Origin: Lautropia sp.
GTDB lineage: Bacteria; Pseudomonadota; Gammaproteobacteria; Burkholderiales; Burkholderiaceae_E
DNA: 64,000 nucleotides
Direction of reading: 5' to 3'
NCBI GenBank assembly: GCA_030532895.1
Contig: JAUNKF010000001.1
Span: 186,001-250,000 of the forward strand
Shown here: positions 39,791 to 49,400 of the stretch, piece by piece
Layout: the number at the start of each line of letters is the position of its first letter
How positions within the stretch are numbered: position 1 is the stretch's first letter
Program-made: the position numbers and the translations under genes
Notes under the pieces: generated by a model
What the model was told of the DNA's origin: nothing
Seen by the model: only the letters and a program-made list of their open reading frames with translations
Database searches by the model: none

Positions 39791-39997
39791 GCTCCCTTCA
39801 AGTCAGATGTCGTGATTCTGAAGGGACTGCCGCGCCCGGCCCGAGGCGCAAAGGCCGTCAAGGCGTCAACGGCGTGCGTGACGGGCTGTCTGGCACCCTG
39901 ATGTCGAGCGCGAACAACAAAAGCGTCGCCCCGTGGCAACGAGGCCATTCAATAAATGCCCCACCGTCCACCCGGCAAGCCCCCCGGCCCAGCTGCC

Positions 39998-41473
39998 TCA
40001 GCTTCGGCCAGCCGCTTCACGGCGCGCGGCTTCCATCCGCCGCAGGCTCTCCGGCGTCACATCACCGGTGGGGTAGATGCCATCGAAGCAGGACGCCTCG
40101 AAATCCTGGGCATGCACCCCTGCATCGAGCACGGATTTCTTCATCGCGGCAATCGACTGGTAGACGAGCGCATCGGCGCCGATCGCCTGGCGAATGGCCT
40201 CGTCATCGCGCTGATAGGCGATCAGCTCATCATGCGTCGGCATGTCGATGCCGTAGACGTTCGGATACAGCACCGGGGGCGCCGCCGAGGCAAAGAAGAC
40301 CTTGTTCGCCCCGGCCTCGCGCGCCATCTGCACGATCTCGCGCGAGGTCGTGCCGCGCACGATCGAGTCATCGACCAGCAGCACGTTCTTGCCCTTGAAC
40401 TCGATGCTCATCGCATTGAGCTTCTGACGCACCGATTTCTGCCGCACCGCCTGCCCCGGCATGATGAAGGTACGTCCCACATAACGGTTTTTGATGAAAC
40501 CCTCGCGATAATCGAGGTTCAGGCAGCTGGCCAGCTGCATGGCCGAGGGACGGGAGGTGTCAGGAATCGGGATCACCACATCGATGTCGCCTGTCCGCAT
40601 CTGCTGGCGAACCGTCTCGGCCAGGTTCTCGCCGAGCTTCAAGCGGGCGTCATACACCGAGGCACCATCGAGCACCGAATCAGGCCGCGCAAAATACACA
40701 TATTCGAAGATGCAGGGCGTGAGCGGCCCGGCCCTGTCATACTGGCGGCTGTGAAAGCCCCCGTCCAGGTCGATGAAGATCGCCTCACCAGGCGCCAGAT
40801 CGCGCACCAGTTTGAAGCCCATGCCTTCCAGCGCCACCGACTCGGACGCCACCAGATACTCGGTACGACCATTGTCGCCTTCGGCCGTGCCGAAACAGAT
40901 CGGGCGGATGCCGAGCGGATCACGAAAGGCCAGCAGGCCATAGCCGGAAATTTCTGCCACACAGGCATAAGCCCCGGAAGCCCGCTGATGCAGCCCGGCC
41001 ACTGCATCGAAAATCGTCTCGGGATCCAGCGACACCCCCTTGGCCCGCGCATCCAGCTCGTGAGCCAGTACGTTCAGCAGCACCTCCGAGTCGGAGTCGG
41101 TGTTGATATGCCGGCGGTCACGCCGGAACAGCTCCTGCTTGAGCGCTTCAGCGTTCGTCAGGTTGCCATTGTGAGCAAAGGTGATGCCAAAAGGCGCATT
41201 CACGTAAAAGGGCTGCGCCTCCTCGTGGCTCGACGACGAACCAGCCGTGGGATAACGGACATGACCGATGCCCGAAAAACCGGGCAAGGCCCGCATGTTC
41301 CGCGTGCGGAACACGTCACGCACCAAGCCATTGCCCTTGTGCATGGCAAAGCCCTGTCCGTTGCAAGTGGTGATGCCGGCCGCATCCTGTCCCCGGTGCT
41401 GCAACAGCAGCAAGCCGTCGTACAGCAGCTGGTTGACGGCCGCGTTGCCCACCACGCCCAAGATTCCACACAT
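39998..41473 (-). CDS. purF: Amidophosphoribosyltransferase
   Basis: First step of purine synthesis: PRPP plus glutamine to phosphoribosylamine. 491 residues. The N-terminal nucleophile is C2 (MCGILGVVG), without a propeptide. QHRGQDAAGI, IGHVRYPTAGSSS, FAHNGNLTN are the glutaminase blocks. The PRPP loop is VLLVDDSIVRGTTSREIV. No iron-sulfur ligands are expected in this E. coli-like form. It follows cvpA, the classical cvpA-purF order, with a gap of 231 bases. Confidence 0.97.
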   Translation of the reverse strand: MCGILGVVGNAAVNQLLYDGLLLLQHRGQDAAGITTCNGQGFAMHKGNGLVRDVFRTRNMRALPGFSGIGHVRYPTAGSSSSHEEAQPFYVNAPFGITFAHNGNLTNAEALKQELFRRDRRHINTDSDSEVLLNVLAHELDARAKGVSLDPETIFDAVAGLHQRASGAYACVAEISGYGLLAFRDPLGIRPICFGTAEGDNGRTEYLVASESVALEGMGFKLVRDLAPGEAIFIDLDGGFHSRQYDRAGPLTPCIFEYVYFARPDSVLDGASVYDARLKLGENLAETVRQQMRTGDIDVVIPIPDTSRPSAMQLASCLNLDYREGFIKNRYVGRTFIMPGQAVRQKSVRQKLNAMSIEFKGKNVLLVDDSIVRGTTSREIVQMAREAGANKVFFASAAPPVLYPNVYGIDMPTHDELIAYQRDDEAIRQAIGADALVYQSIAAMKKSVLDAGVHAQDFEASCFDGIYPTGDVTPESLRRMEAARREAAGRS

Positions 41474-41704
41474 GGTTCAACCCTCACATGAACAAATTGT
41501 TAGCCAGCCTCAAAGCGGATGAAGCAGCAAGCCGCCAATGGCACTGTGGCACGACATCGAACACGATCCGTGCCCGGCTGAAACGGTTTTCACGCGCCCT
41601 GATGCCCAGGCATCCCGCCACTGCGCATCGCCCAAACCCCACCGGGCGCACGTCGTGGCTGCCCCGAGGGGCTTTCGCCGCCACGCATGCGTGCATCACA
41701 CGCG

Positions 41705-42196
41705 CTAGCCAGGCTGATACTGGTTCAACAACGCAAAACCATTGGCCGCCAAGGCATCGAGCATCATGCGGCTGTGCGCCATCTGCCAGGCCGGTTCGGT
41801 ATGAAAACCGAAGCGGTGCGCCAGCATGGCAGCCACCGTGATGATGACCACCGCACGGGCCGCGCCCAGCAACATGCCGAAGAAACGATCCAGGCCACCC
41901 AGGCCGATAGCCCTGAAACCGCGCGCCGTCAGTTGCCCACCGATCTGCACCAACAGATAGACAAGCACGAAGGCCAGAATCTGGAAGACGACAATGGGGG
42001 CCGTGAACACGTCGCTCAGGAGGGGGGCGATGAAAGCCGCCAGCGGCCCGCACAACAGAAAGCCCAAAATCCAGGCACCCAACCCGAAACCCGTCCGGAT
42101 GAATCCTCGCCAAAAACCCATCCCTGACGAAATCAGCAACGTGAGGGCGATGAACCAATCCCAAAAGGTTGCACTGGCTGTGTAGGTGGAGAGCAT
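41705..42196 (-). CDS. cvpA: CvpA family membrane protein
   Basis: 163 residues with four hydrophobic segments: FWDWFIALTLLISSGMGFWRG, FGLGAWILGFLLCGPLAAFIAP, IVVFQILAFVLVYLLVQIGG and RFFGMLLGAARAVVIITVAAML. The amphipathic GFIRTGF block and DRFFGMLLGAARA are CvpA marks. It is linked to colicin V production, envelope stress and bile tolerance in other bacteria; the molecular function is unclear. Typical location upstream of purF and downstream of the SPOR-domain gene. Confidence 0.92.
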   Translation of the reverse strand: MLSTYTASATFWDWFIALTLLISSGMGFWRGFIRTGFGLGAWILGFLLCGPLAAFIAPLLSDVFTAPIVVFQILAFVLVYLLVQIGGQLTARGFRAIGLGGLDRFFGMLLGAARAVVIITVAAMLAHRFGFHTEPAWQMAHSRMMLDALAANGFALLNQYQPG

Positions 42197-42260
42197 GAGC
42201 AGTGGCGGGCGTGGTCAGAAAGGAAGCGCAAGGATCCAAGGCATCGTGGCGGCACCGGGG

Positions 42261-43142
42261 CTAGAGCGCGATCAGCGCGGCCGTGACGCCGGCCTGCTTC
42301 AACGTCTTTTGCGCCTTCTCGGCCTCTTCACGGGATTCGAAAGGGCCGATGCGCACGCGGATCCAGTCGCCATTGGCCGTCTTCACCGTCTCGTGATAGG
42401 CCGTCATGCCAGCCTTGCTGACGCGGTCAGAGGCCAGGCGAGCACTTTTCACATTGCTGTAGGCCCCCACCTGAACCAGGAAGCGGCGAACCTGGCGCTC
42501 GGGCCGCTTGGCCCCCGGCTTGGATGGATCCACCTGATCGATCAGGCGGGCCAGCACGTCCGGCCGCTCGGCTGGCGTCGGTGCCGGCTGACGCGTGGGC
42601 ACCGGCGGTCGGAAAGGATCGGTCACCCGCCCCGAAGGCGCGGGGGCGCCGTTGGCGCCTGCTCGCTCCTGGGCAGTCGAGGGTGGCGTGCCTGCCGGCG
42701 CATCAGGGGCAGCGCCGCCGCGCCCCGCAGGGGGCGCAAATACGGATTCGCGTGTTGGTTGCGAGGGTTGCGGGGCGGCTGGGGGCGGTGCGCTGGATGC
42801 AGTGGGCGCGGCAGCCCGTTCTTCGAGCATCACCAGACGGTCTGGTGTCTGGCTGGGTGAATCGGCCGGCACCTCGGCTTCGGCGCCGGTACCCAGGGCC
42901 GTGTCCGCGCCTGAACGGGTCGGCTCGCCGAAGCCCGCCACCGCTTGCTGCTCGGTGACGATGGCAAGCGGCAGGTTGCGCTCGGCATTGCGTGGCTCCG
43001 ACTCAAGCAGGATAGGCACGATGATGGCGGCTACCAGACACAATGCGATCGCGCCCACCAGACGGTGCCGAGCCTTCTTCTTCTCAGTGAGCGAAGCATC
43101 AGCGGTGCCGTCACTCATACTCCGGGATTTTTGGCGTGACAT
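42261..43142 (-). CDS. dedD: SPOR-domain protein, DedD-like
   Basis: Predicted septal protein that binds denuded glycan strands at the division site. 293 residues: a short Lys/Arg-rich cytoplasmic N-terminus, one transmembrane helix (LVGAIALCLVAAIIVPILL, about 28-46), a long Pro/Ala-rich periplasmic linker, and the C-terminal SPOR domain (VRRFLVQVGAYSNVKSARLASDRVSKAGMTAYHETVKTANGDW... VRIGPFESREEAEKAQKTLKQAG). The start overlaps the folC stop (ATGA). The folC-dedD-cvpA order is classical. Confidence 0.92.
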   Translation of the reverse strand: MSRQKSRSMSDGTADASLTEKKKARHRLVGAIALCLVAAIIVPILLESEPRNAERNLPLAIVTEQQAVAGFGEPTRSGADTALGTGAEAEVPADSPSQTPDRLVMLEERAAAPTASSAPPPAAPQPSQPTRESVFAPPAGRGGAAPDAPAGTPPSTAQERAGANGAPAPSGRVTDPFRPPVPTRQPAPTPAERPDVLARLIDQVDPSKPGAKRPERQVRRFLVQVGAYSNVKSARLASDRVSKAGMTAYHETVKTANGDWIRVRIGPFESREEAEKAQKTLKQAGVTAALIAL

Positions 43143-44473
43143 CAGTGTGAGCGCTGCGTTGTGGACGTTTCTTCACGGGCGGCCGGGATGGCGAGCGCCA
43201 CGGTCAGAAATGAGCCAAAGACGATGATTCTATCATCGGCGTCAGCCCGAGACCGGGCCAGACGCAAACCATCAGCCGGCGAAGTGCTGCAGACGACGCT
43301 CTGCTCGATGCCCCGTTTGCGATCCACCTTGTCCTCGATGCCCGCTGAGCGCAAATGCTCGGCCAGCATGTCTGCCGACATGCCTCGTGGCCCTGGCAGG
43401 TCGCAACAGATCCAATGATTGATTCGGCTTGCCATATGATCGATCACCGACTGAATATCCTTGTCGGCCAGCATACCGAATACCGCATAAGTTGCCGGAA
43501 AGAAACCCATATGGTCGAGATTGTGCGCCAGATGGCCGGCCGCATGGGGGTTGTGCGCCACATCCAGGATGACGGTGGGCCGCCCCGGCAACACCTGGAA
43601 ACGCCCCGGTATGTCGACGAGCGACAGACCACGGCGGATGTCCTGGGCGCTCACGGGCAGCTCGGCCCGCATCGCCTGCAGGGCCGCCAGCACACCAGCG
43701 GCGTTCAGCAACTGGTTGGCACCACGCAAGGCGGGATAAGCCAAGCCGGCACGCCGTTGCCCCCGACCGCTCCAGGCCCACTGCTGGCGGTCGCCCGAGT
43801 AGTTGTAATCCCGGCCGAACAACCACAGGTCTGCACCGATGGCCTCGGCATGGCGGATCAGGCTGGCGGGTGGCTGCGGATCACTGCAAATGGCGGGCCG
43901 GCCCGGCCGAAAGATGTGCGCTTTCTCCAGCCCGATCGTCTCCCGGTCGTTGCCCAGCCACTCGGCATGATCGATGTCCACCGAGGTGACGATCGCACAA
44001 TGCGCATCCACCAGGTTGATCGCATCGAGCCGGCCACCCAGACCCACTTCGAGAATGACGGCATCGAGCGGTGCCTCGGCGAAAGCCAGCAGCGTCACCA
44101 GCGTGGTGAACTCGAAATAGGTCAACGAGATGTCACCACGCGCCAGCTCCACCCGCTCGAAGAGCGGCAACAGCGCGGCGTCCGTCAGCATCTCCCCATT
44201 GATGCGCACCCGCTCATTGAAATCGATCAGGTGCGGAGAGGTATGGCAGCCAACCCGGTAACCCGCTGCCAGCAGGATCGATTCCAGCATGGCGCAGGTC
44301 GACCCCTTGCCATTGGTGCCCGCCACGACGAACTGCACGCCCGGCAACTGGATGCCAAGCTTGCGGTAGACCTGACCGATCCGCTCAAGCCCCAGGTCGA
44401 TCGGTCGGCTGTGGCGGGTTTCCAGCAGGTTCAGCCACGCATCGAGCGTGGTGGGCAGCGTGAAGGCGCTCAT
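43142..44473 (-). CDS. folC: Folylpolyglutamate synthase / dihydrofolate synthase
   Basis: Adds glutamate to dihydropteroate and to folates. 443 residues. The P-loop is FVVAGTNGKGSTCAMLE (G52-S58), SPHLIDFNERVRING and YFEFTTLVTLLAF follow, and the Mur-ligase-like lysine region and DVAHNPHAAGHLAHNL are intact. It lies 29 bases after accD and overlaps dedD by ATGA. Confidence 0.96.
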   Translation of the reverse strand: MSAFTLPTTLDAWLNLLETRHSRPIDLGLERIGQVYRKLGIQLPGVQFVVAGTNGKGSTCAMLESILLAAGYRVGCHTSPHLIDFNERVRINGEMLTDAALLPLFERVELARGDISLTYFEFTTLVTLLAFAEAPLDAVILEVGLGGRLDAINLVDAHCAIVTSVDIDHAEWLGNDRETIGLEKAHIFRPGRPAICSDPQPPASLIRHAEAIGADLWLFGRDYNYSGDRQQWAWSGRGQRRAGLAYPALRGANQLLNAAGVLAALQAMRAELPVSAQDIRRGLSLVDIPGRFQVLPGRPTVILDVAHNPHAAGHLAHNLDHMGFFPATYAVFGMLADKDIQSVIDHMASRINHWICCDLPGPRGMSADMLAEHLRSAGIEDKVDRKRGIEQSVVCSTSPADGLRLARSRADADDRIIVFGSFLTVALAIPAAREETSTTQRSH

Positions 44474-44502
44474 TCGGTACGGGTCTCGGTGATGGTCGTC
44501 GA

Positions 44503-45420
44503 TCAGGCAGGACTGTCGGCCGCGGCTTCGACCTCCGGCTCAGGCTTCTGGATGAGCGGCGGCGGCAGCTTCTGCAACAGCGCCATCAGGCTCGCCAGTG
44601 TCTCACGCATGTCGCGCCGGTGCACGATCATGTCGATGGCACCCTTCTCCAGCAGGAACTCCGCCCGCTGGAAGCCCTCGGGCAGCTTCTCGCGCACGGT
44701 CTGCTCGATCACGCGTGGCCCGGCAAAGCCCACGAGCGCGTTCGGCTCGGCGATGACCACATCACCGAGGAAGGCGAAACTGGCCGACACGCCCCCCATC
44801 GTCGGATCGGTCAGCACGGAAAAATACGGCAGCCGTTCAGCTGACAACCGCGCCAGTGCCGCCGTGGTCTTGGCCATCTGCATCAACGACAGCAGCCCTT
44901 CCTGCATCCGAGCACCCCCCGAGGCGGCGATGGAAATGAACGCGCAACGCTTCTCGATGGCACGCGCCACCCCGCGCGCGAAGCGCTCACCCACGACCGA
45001 CCCCATCGAGCCACCCATGAACTCGAACTCGAAGCAGGCCACCACCACCGGCATGCCCTCGATCGTGCCCTCCATCACCACCAGCGCATCGGTTTCACCC
45101 GATGCATCGTTGGCCTGCGAGAGGCGATCGGTATATTTGCGCGAGTCCTTGAACTTCAGCGCATCCACCGGCCGGATGTTTTCGGCGATTTCCTTGTGGC
45201 TGCCCTCATCCAGCATTCGCTCGACGCGAAGCCGCGCGCGCAACCGCATGTGATGATCACACTTGGGACAAACGTTCAGGTTCTTCTCAAGCTCGGTGGA
45301 ATACAGCACCGAGTCACAGGCCGGGCATTTGACCCACAGCCCTTCGGGCACCTGCTTGGCACGTGAGGCGCTGCTGGAACGTTTCAGCCCCGGCGGCAGG
45401 ATTTTGTTAAGCCAGCTCAT
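44503..45420 (-). CDS. accD: Acetyl-CoA carboxylase carboxyltransferase subunit beta
   Basis: Transfers carboxyl from biotin to acetyl-CoA, with AccA, for fatty acid synthesis. 305 residues. The N-terminal zinc ribbon has C32, C35 (KCPACDS) and C51, C54 (VCPKCDHH). The crotonase-like catalytic part contains [46 protein letters not shown] and [32 protein letters not shown]. It follows trpA after 38 bases, the standard trpBA-accD-folC order. Confidence 0.98.
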   Translation of the reverse strand: MSWLNKILPPGLKRSSSASRAKQVPEGLWVKCPACDSVLYSTELEKNLNVCPKCDHHMRLRARLRVERMLDEGSHKEIAENIRPVDALKFKDSRKYTDRLSQANDASGETDALVVMEGTIEGMPVVVACFEFEFMGGSMGSVVGERFARGVARAIEKRCAFISIAASGGARMQEGLLSLMQMAKTTAALARLSAERLPYFSVLTDPTMGGVSASFAFLGDVVIAEPNALVGFAGPRVIEQTVREKLPEGFQRAEFLLEKGAIDMIVHRRDMRETLASLMALLQKLPPPLIQKPEPEVEAAADSPA

Positions 45421-45458
45421 AAAAGACGAACTCCTGTTCTGATGTCGGGGTCAGACCG

Positions 45459-46289
45459 TCAACGGGCCACCGCATCCATCGCGGTACGCACCTCACGCAA
45501 CCAGGCTTCGGCGCGAGCCGGTGCATGGGGCACCTCTGCCGCCTCCAGCACCTCGATCAAGGCACTGCCGATGATGACTGCATCGGCAAAGGCTGCCACC
45601 TTGGCAGCCGTGACCGCATCCTTGATGCCGAACCCCACCCCCACGGGCAGCCCGACAGCCGCCTGGATGGCGGGTAGAACCTCGGCCACCGCGTCGATGT
45701 CCAGATGCCCTGCCCCCGTCACCCCTTTCAGCGACACATAGTAAATGTAACCACTGCCGATCGCCGCCATCTGTTGGTAACGCGCCGCTGTGGAGGTGGG
45801 CGCCAACAGATAGATCAGATCGATGCCTTGCCCGTTCAAGGCTTCCGCATAGGGGGCAGCCTCTTCAGGCGGGCAGTCGACAGCCAGCACGCCGTCGATA
45901 CCGGCCGAAGCGGCCGCTTCGGCAAATGCCTGGATGCCCATCGATTCGATCGGGTTGCAGTAACCCATCAGCACGATCGGCGTCGTCTGGTTTTCGATCC
46001 GGAAAAGGCGCACCAGCTCCAGCACGTTCGCCAGGCTCACGCCCGCCGCCAACGCGCGATCATTCGCACGCTGAATGGTTGGCCCATCGGCCGACGGGTC
46101 GGAAAACGGCACGCCCAGCTCGATGATGTCGGCCCCGCCCTTGACGAGTGCCCGCATCACGTCGAGCGCCACGGCCGGCTCGGGAAAGCCCGCCGTCACA
46201 TAAGGCACGAGCGCCGCACGGCCCTCGGCCCGCGCCTGCTGAAAGACCGCGGCAATGCGCGGAGACAAGGTCTTGTCACGCTTCGTCAT
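45459..46289 (-). CDS. trpA: Tryptophan synthase alpha chain
   Basis: Cleaves indole-3-glycerol phosphate to indole, passed to TrpB. 276 residues, TIM barrel. [36 protein letters not shown] (catalytic Glu and Asp), [22 protein letters not shown] and [11 protein letters not shown] are present. The start overlaps the trpB stop by four bases. Confidence 0.97.
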   Translation of the reverse strand: MTKRDKTLSPRIAAVFQQARAEGRAALVPYVTAGFPEPAVALDVMRALVKGGADIIELGVPFSDPSADGPTIQRANDRALAAGVSLANVLELVRLFRIENQTTPIVLMGYCNPIESMGIQAFAEAAASAGIDGVLAVDCPPEEAAPYAEALNGQGIDLIYLLAPTSTAARYQQMAAIGSGYIYYVSLKGVTGAGHLDIDAVAEVLPAIQAAVGLPVGVGFGIKDAVTAAKVAAFADAVIIGSALIEVLEAAEVPHAPARAEAWLREVRTAMDAVAR

Positions 46290-47497
46290 GCCCAGCTCTC
46301 TCCTTCTACGCTGTGTTGTGCCACCGTGTGCATGTCCTTGTCACCCCGGCCCGACAGGTTGACCAGAATGATCTGGTCAGGCCGCATCGACGGGGCCAGC
46401 CGAACCGCCTCAGCCAGCGCGTGGCTGGATTCCAGCGCCGGAATGATGCCCTCGATACGGCAGCAATCATGAAAGGCCCGCAGGGCTTGCTGGTCGTCGA
46501 TCGGCACATACTGCACCCGCCCACTGTCATGCCACCAGGCATGCTCCGGCCCCACACCGGGATAATCCAGCCCGGCCGAGACGGAATGGGTGTCGATGAT
46601 CTGGCCGTTGGCATCCTGCAGCACGTAGGTGCGATTGCCATGCAGCACGCCAGGGCGGCCCTTCTGAAGCGAGGCGGCATGGTGCGGCGTGTCGATGCCG
46701 TCGCCGGCGGCCTCCACCCCCACGAGCCGGATGTCCGCCTCGTTCAGGTACGGATAGAAAATGCCGGCCGCATTCGAGCCGCCCCCCACGCATGCGATGA
46801 TCACATCCGGCTGGCGGCCAGCACGCCGGGGCATCTGCTGACGGCATTCCTCACCGATGATCGACTGAAAATCGCGCACCATCATCGGATACGGGTGCGG
46901 GCCAGCCACCGTGCCGATGATGTAGAACGTGTCATCCACATGCGTGACCCAGGCACGAAGCGCCTCGTTCATCGCATCTTTCAGCGTGGCCGAGCCCGAG
47001 GTGACGGGCACCACCTTCGCGCCCAGCAGATTCATCCGGTAGACGTTCTGCTTCTGCCGAGCCACATCGTCGGCCCCCATGTAGACCGTGCAATCCATGC
47101 CGAAGCGGGCGGCCACCGTGGCCGTGGCCACGCCATGCTGGCCGGCTCCCGTTTCGGCAAAGATCCGACGCTTGCCCATGCGGCGCGCCAGCAGCGCCTG
47201 CCCCACCGTGTTGTTCACCTTGTGCGCGCCCGTGTGGTTCAGGTCTTCGCGCTTCAGGTAGATCTGAGCGCCGCCCAATTGCTCCGACCAGCGACGGGCG
47301 TGATAAACCGGGCTGGGACGCCCGACAAAGTGGGCCAGCTCCTCACGGAACTCGGCCTGAAAATCCGGATCCTGCCGATAATGCTCATACGCCTCGCGCA
47401 GCTCTGCCAGCGCGGCGATCAGCGTCTCGGACACGAAAAGACCGCCATACGGGCCAAAATGCCCTGACGCATCAGGTAAATCGTAAGTCATCGTCAT
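46286..47497 (-). CDS. trpB: Tryptophan synthase beta chain
   Basis: PLP enzyme that joins indole and serine. 403 residues. The PLP lysine is K93 in [14 protein letters not shown], the phosphate loop is [12 protein letters not shown], and [14 protein letters not shown] holds the catalytic glutamate region. The first ATG (47497) overlaps the trpF stop as ATGA; a second ATG lies two codons later. Confidence 0.98.
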   Translation of the reverse strand: MTMTYDLPDASGHFGPYGGLFVSETLIAALAELREAYEHYRQDPDFQAEFREELAHFVGRPSPVYHARRWSEQLGGAQIYLKREDLNHTGAHKVNNTVGQALLARRMGKRRIFAETGAGQHGVATATVAARFGMDCTVYMGADDVARQKQNVYRMNLLGAKVVPVTSGSATLKDAMNEALRAWVTHVDDTFYIIGTVAGPHPYPMMVRDFQSIIGEECRQQMPRRAGRQPDVIIACVGGGSNAAGIFYPYLNEADIRLVGVEAAGDGIDTPHHAASLQKGRPGVLHGNRTYVLQDANGQIIDTHSVSAGLDYPGVGPEHAWWHDSGRVQYVPIDDQQALRAFHDCCRIEGIIPALESSHALAEAVRLAPSMRPDQIILVNLSGRGDKDMHTVAQHSVEGESWA

Positions 47498-48231
47498 CCA
47501 CGGCCCCGTTCGATATCGGCAGCCCTCGTCCGCGCATGCCTCGCATCCGCCTCAAGTACCGCTGCCATGAAACCTTCCATTTTAATCACGTCTTTCCGTC
47601 GTGCATCGTCGGCCTGGATGCCGCTTGACACATCGACGGCCACAGGCCGCACGTCGGCAATGGCCTGCCCCACGGTGCCGGCCGTCAGGCCACCCGCCAA
47701 CACGATCGGCAAGGGTGCCGGACGCGGCAGCACCGACCAATCGAAAGCATGGCCACTGCCCCCGAAGCCCTGGCTGGCGCTGTCGACCAGACAAGCCTCC
47801 ACCACCGGATCGAAACCGGCCAGCGCCTGCCTCACCAGGCCAGGATCAGCCGGCACCCTGCCCTGAGCCAGATGTTCATGACGTGCATGTCCATCCTCCG
47901 TGGGGCGCGGGCCACCAATACGCAGCGCCTTCCAACAGGGCACGGGCAAATCGGCCAGCTCGGTAGCCAGCTCGTCACCATGGGCTTGCACCACATCCAG
48001 CCCCGCCTCGCGCACCCCCTGCATCAGCCATGCCCGCTCGGCGTTCACGAAAAGCCCTACCGCCCGAACCCATGAGGGCAGCCGTCGGCGCAGCCCGGCT
48101 GCCGCCTCAAAGCTCAGATAACGGGCACTTCTGGGATAAAAAACGAAGCCGACTGCATCAACCCCGATGGCCACGGCTGCATCCACATCCTCGGGCCGCA
48201 CCAGGCCGCAGAATTTCACACGAGTTCGCAT
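47494..48231 (-). CDS. trpF: Phosphoribosylanthranilate isomerase
   Basis: Amadori isomerisation in tryptophan synthesis. 245 residues. [36 protein letters not shown] contains the catalytic cysteine. [48 protein letters not shown] and AVDVSSGIQ complete the barrel. The substrate-side segment around residues 105-130 is longer than usual. The start at 48231 (MRTRVKF) overlaps the end of truA by 16 bases; the frame opens earlier at 48267. The trpF-trpB-trpA genes are contiguous; trpE, trpG, trpD and trpC are elsewhere. Confidence 0.95.
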   Translation of the reverse strand: MRTRVKFCGLVRPEDVDAAVAIGVDAVGFVFYPRSARYLSFEAAAGLRRRLPSWVRAVGLFVNAERAWLMQGVREAGLDVVQAHGDELATELADLPVPCWKALRIGGPRPTEDGHARHEHLAQGRVPADPGLVRQALAGFDPVVEACLVDSASQGFGGSGHAFDWSVLPRPAPLPIVLAGGLTAGTVGQAIADVRPVAVDVSSGIQADDARRKDVIKMEGFMAAVLEADARHARTRAADIERGRG

Positions 48232-49124
48232 AGCGACAACGCCTTCTCCTGAATGGGCAAGCGCCAATGCGGCTCGTAGCGCACCGAACGCAGATACAGA
48301 CCACCGGCCGCAAAGGTGGGCGCCGCCGCCTGCCGGCTACGCGCGGCCAGCACCTCGGCCAACCACTCGGACGGCCGGCGGCCATCGCCCACATAAACGA
48401 GTGAACCGACCAGATTGCGCACCATGTGATGCAAAAAGGCATTGGCCGTGAGCGACATCAGGATGAAAGCGCCATGACGCTCGATGCGCCAGGATTCGAG
48501 TGTGCGCACGGGCGAAGCAGCCTGGCATTCAGCCGCCCGGAAACTGCTGAAATCATGCGTGCCGATCAAGGGTTCCACCGCCACCTGCATTGCATCCACA
48601 TCGAGCGGGCGATGCGTCCAGCCCGCCCGCCCCTGCCACAGTGGGGGCGCTACCGGGCTGTCGATCAGCAGGTACCAGTAGGTTCTGGCCCTGGCACTGA
48701 AACGCGCATCGAAATCGGCCTCTGGCGGCAGCGGCACCGCCCAACGCATCGCAACATCATCAGGCAGATGCGCATTGGCGCCCCGCACCCAGGCTGTGGT
48801 CGGCCGATCGACCCCGACGGCGAATTCGATCACCTGCTCCAACGCATGCACACCCGCATCGGTGCGCCCGGCACAGCGGATGTCCACCGGCTCACCGGCC
48901 ACCGCCGACAAGGCTGCCTCCACGGTCATCTGCACGGACGGTTTGAGACCCGGCACCACAGGCTGCTTCTGCCAGCCGCAGTAGTGCCGGCCATCATAAG
49001 ACAGACCGCACACCCAGCGCTGTCTCACTCGGTCTTGCGCGCTGCCCGGTGCCTTGTCCTGTGGCCTGTCCTGAACATTATCCTGCGCCTTGTCCTGCAC
49101 GCCGTCTCGCATCCTGTCTTCCAT
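48216..49124 (-). CDS. truA: tRNA pseudouridine(38-40) synthase with N-terminal QD-rich extension
   Basis: Makes pseudouridine at positions 38-40 of tRNA anticodon arms. 302 residues. The catalytic aspartate is D89 in CAGRTDAGVHA (position 60 in the E. coli enzyme), so the protein has about 30 extra N-terminal residues. These are repetitive and hydrophilic (QDKAQDNVQDRPQDKAPGSAQ). The core begins at RWVCGLSYDGRHYCGWQ. Later blocks are ANAHLPDDVAMRWA, ARTYWYLL, GTHDFSSFRA and NAFLHHMVRNLVGSLVYVG. The true start could be internal, but no better start lies before the core. Confidence 0.93.
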   Translation of the reverse strand: MEDRMRDGVQDKAQDNVQDRPQDKAPGSAQDRVRQRWVCGLSYDGRHYCGWQKQPVVPGLKPSVQMTVEAALSAVAGEPVDIRCAGRTDAGVHALEQVIEFAVGVDRPTTAWVRGANAHLPDDVAMRWAVPLPPEADFDARFSARARTYWYLLIDSPVAPPLWQGRAGWTHRPLDVDAMQVAVEPLIGTHDFSSFRAAECQAASPVRTLESWRIERHGAFILMSLTANAFLHHMVRNLVGSLVYVGDGRRPSEWLAEVLAARSRQAAAPTFAAGGLYLRSVRYEPHWRLPIQEKALSLCELV

Positions 49125-49319
49125 CTTTCATCAGGCCGCCCCTTTTGAGAAACCCGGCCATACACACCCAAGGCGCCCAAAATGGCCATAACAGCCAAAG
49201 CCCCGGCTGGACGGTGCCTTCCGTGCCATCATGCGCATGCCTGGCCCAACCGACGCCTGGTACGCCCCCTGCCCAACGGACATACCCCCGCTGTCTTTAC
49301 CAGGCATCAAAACGGCGAT

Positions 49320-49351
49320 GGCCGACCAGACTGTTGCCAGTCGGGTCGGCC
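49320..49351 (-). terminator. Probable terminator after fimV
   Basis: GGCCGACC-a-GACT and AGTC-g-GGTCGGCC form a 12-bp stem with one mismatch around GTTGCC. On the reverse strand a TTTT run follows about seven bases later. It lies about 50 bases past the fimV stop. Confidence 0.5.
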
Positions 49352-49400
49352 GGGATCGGCCCCTCACGAGGCCGTTTCATGAGCCGGGCACTACTGCCGA

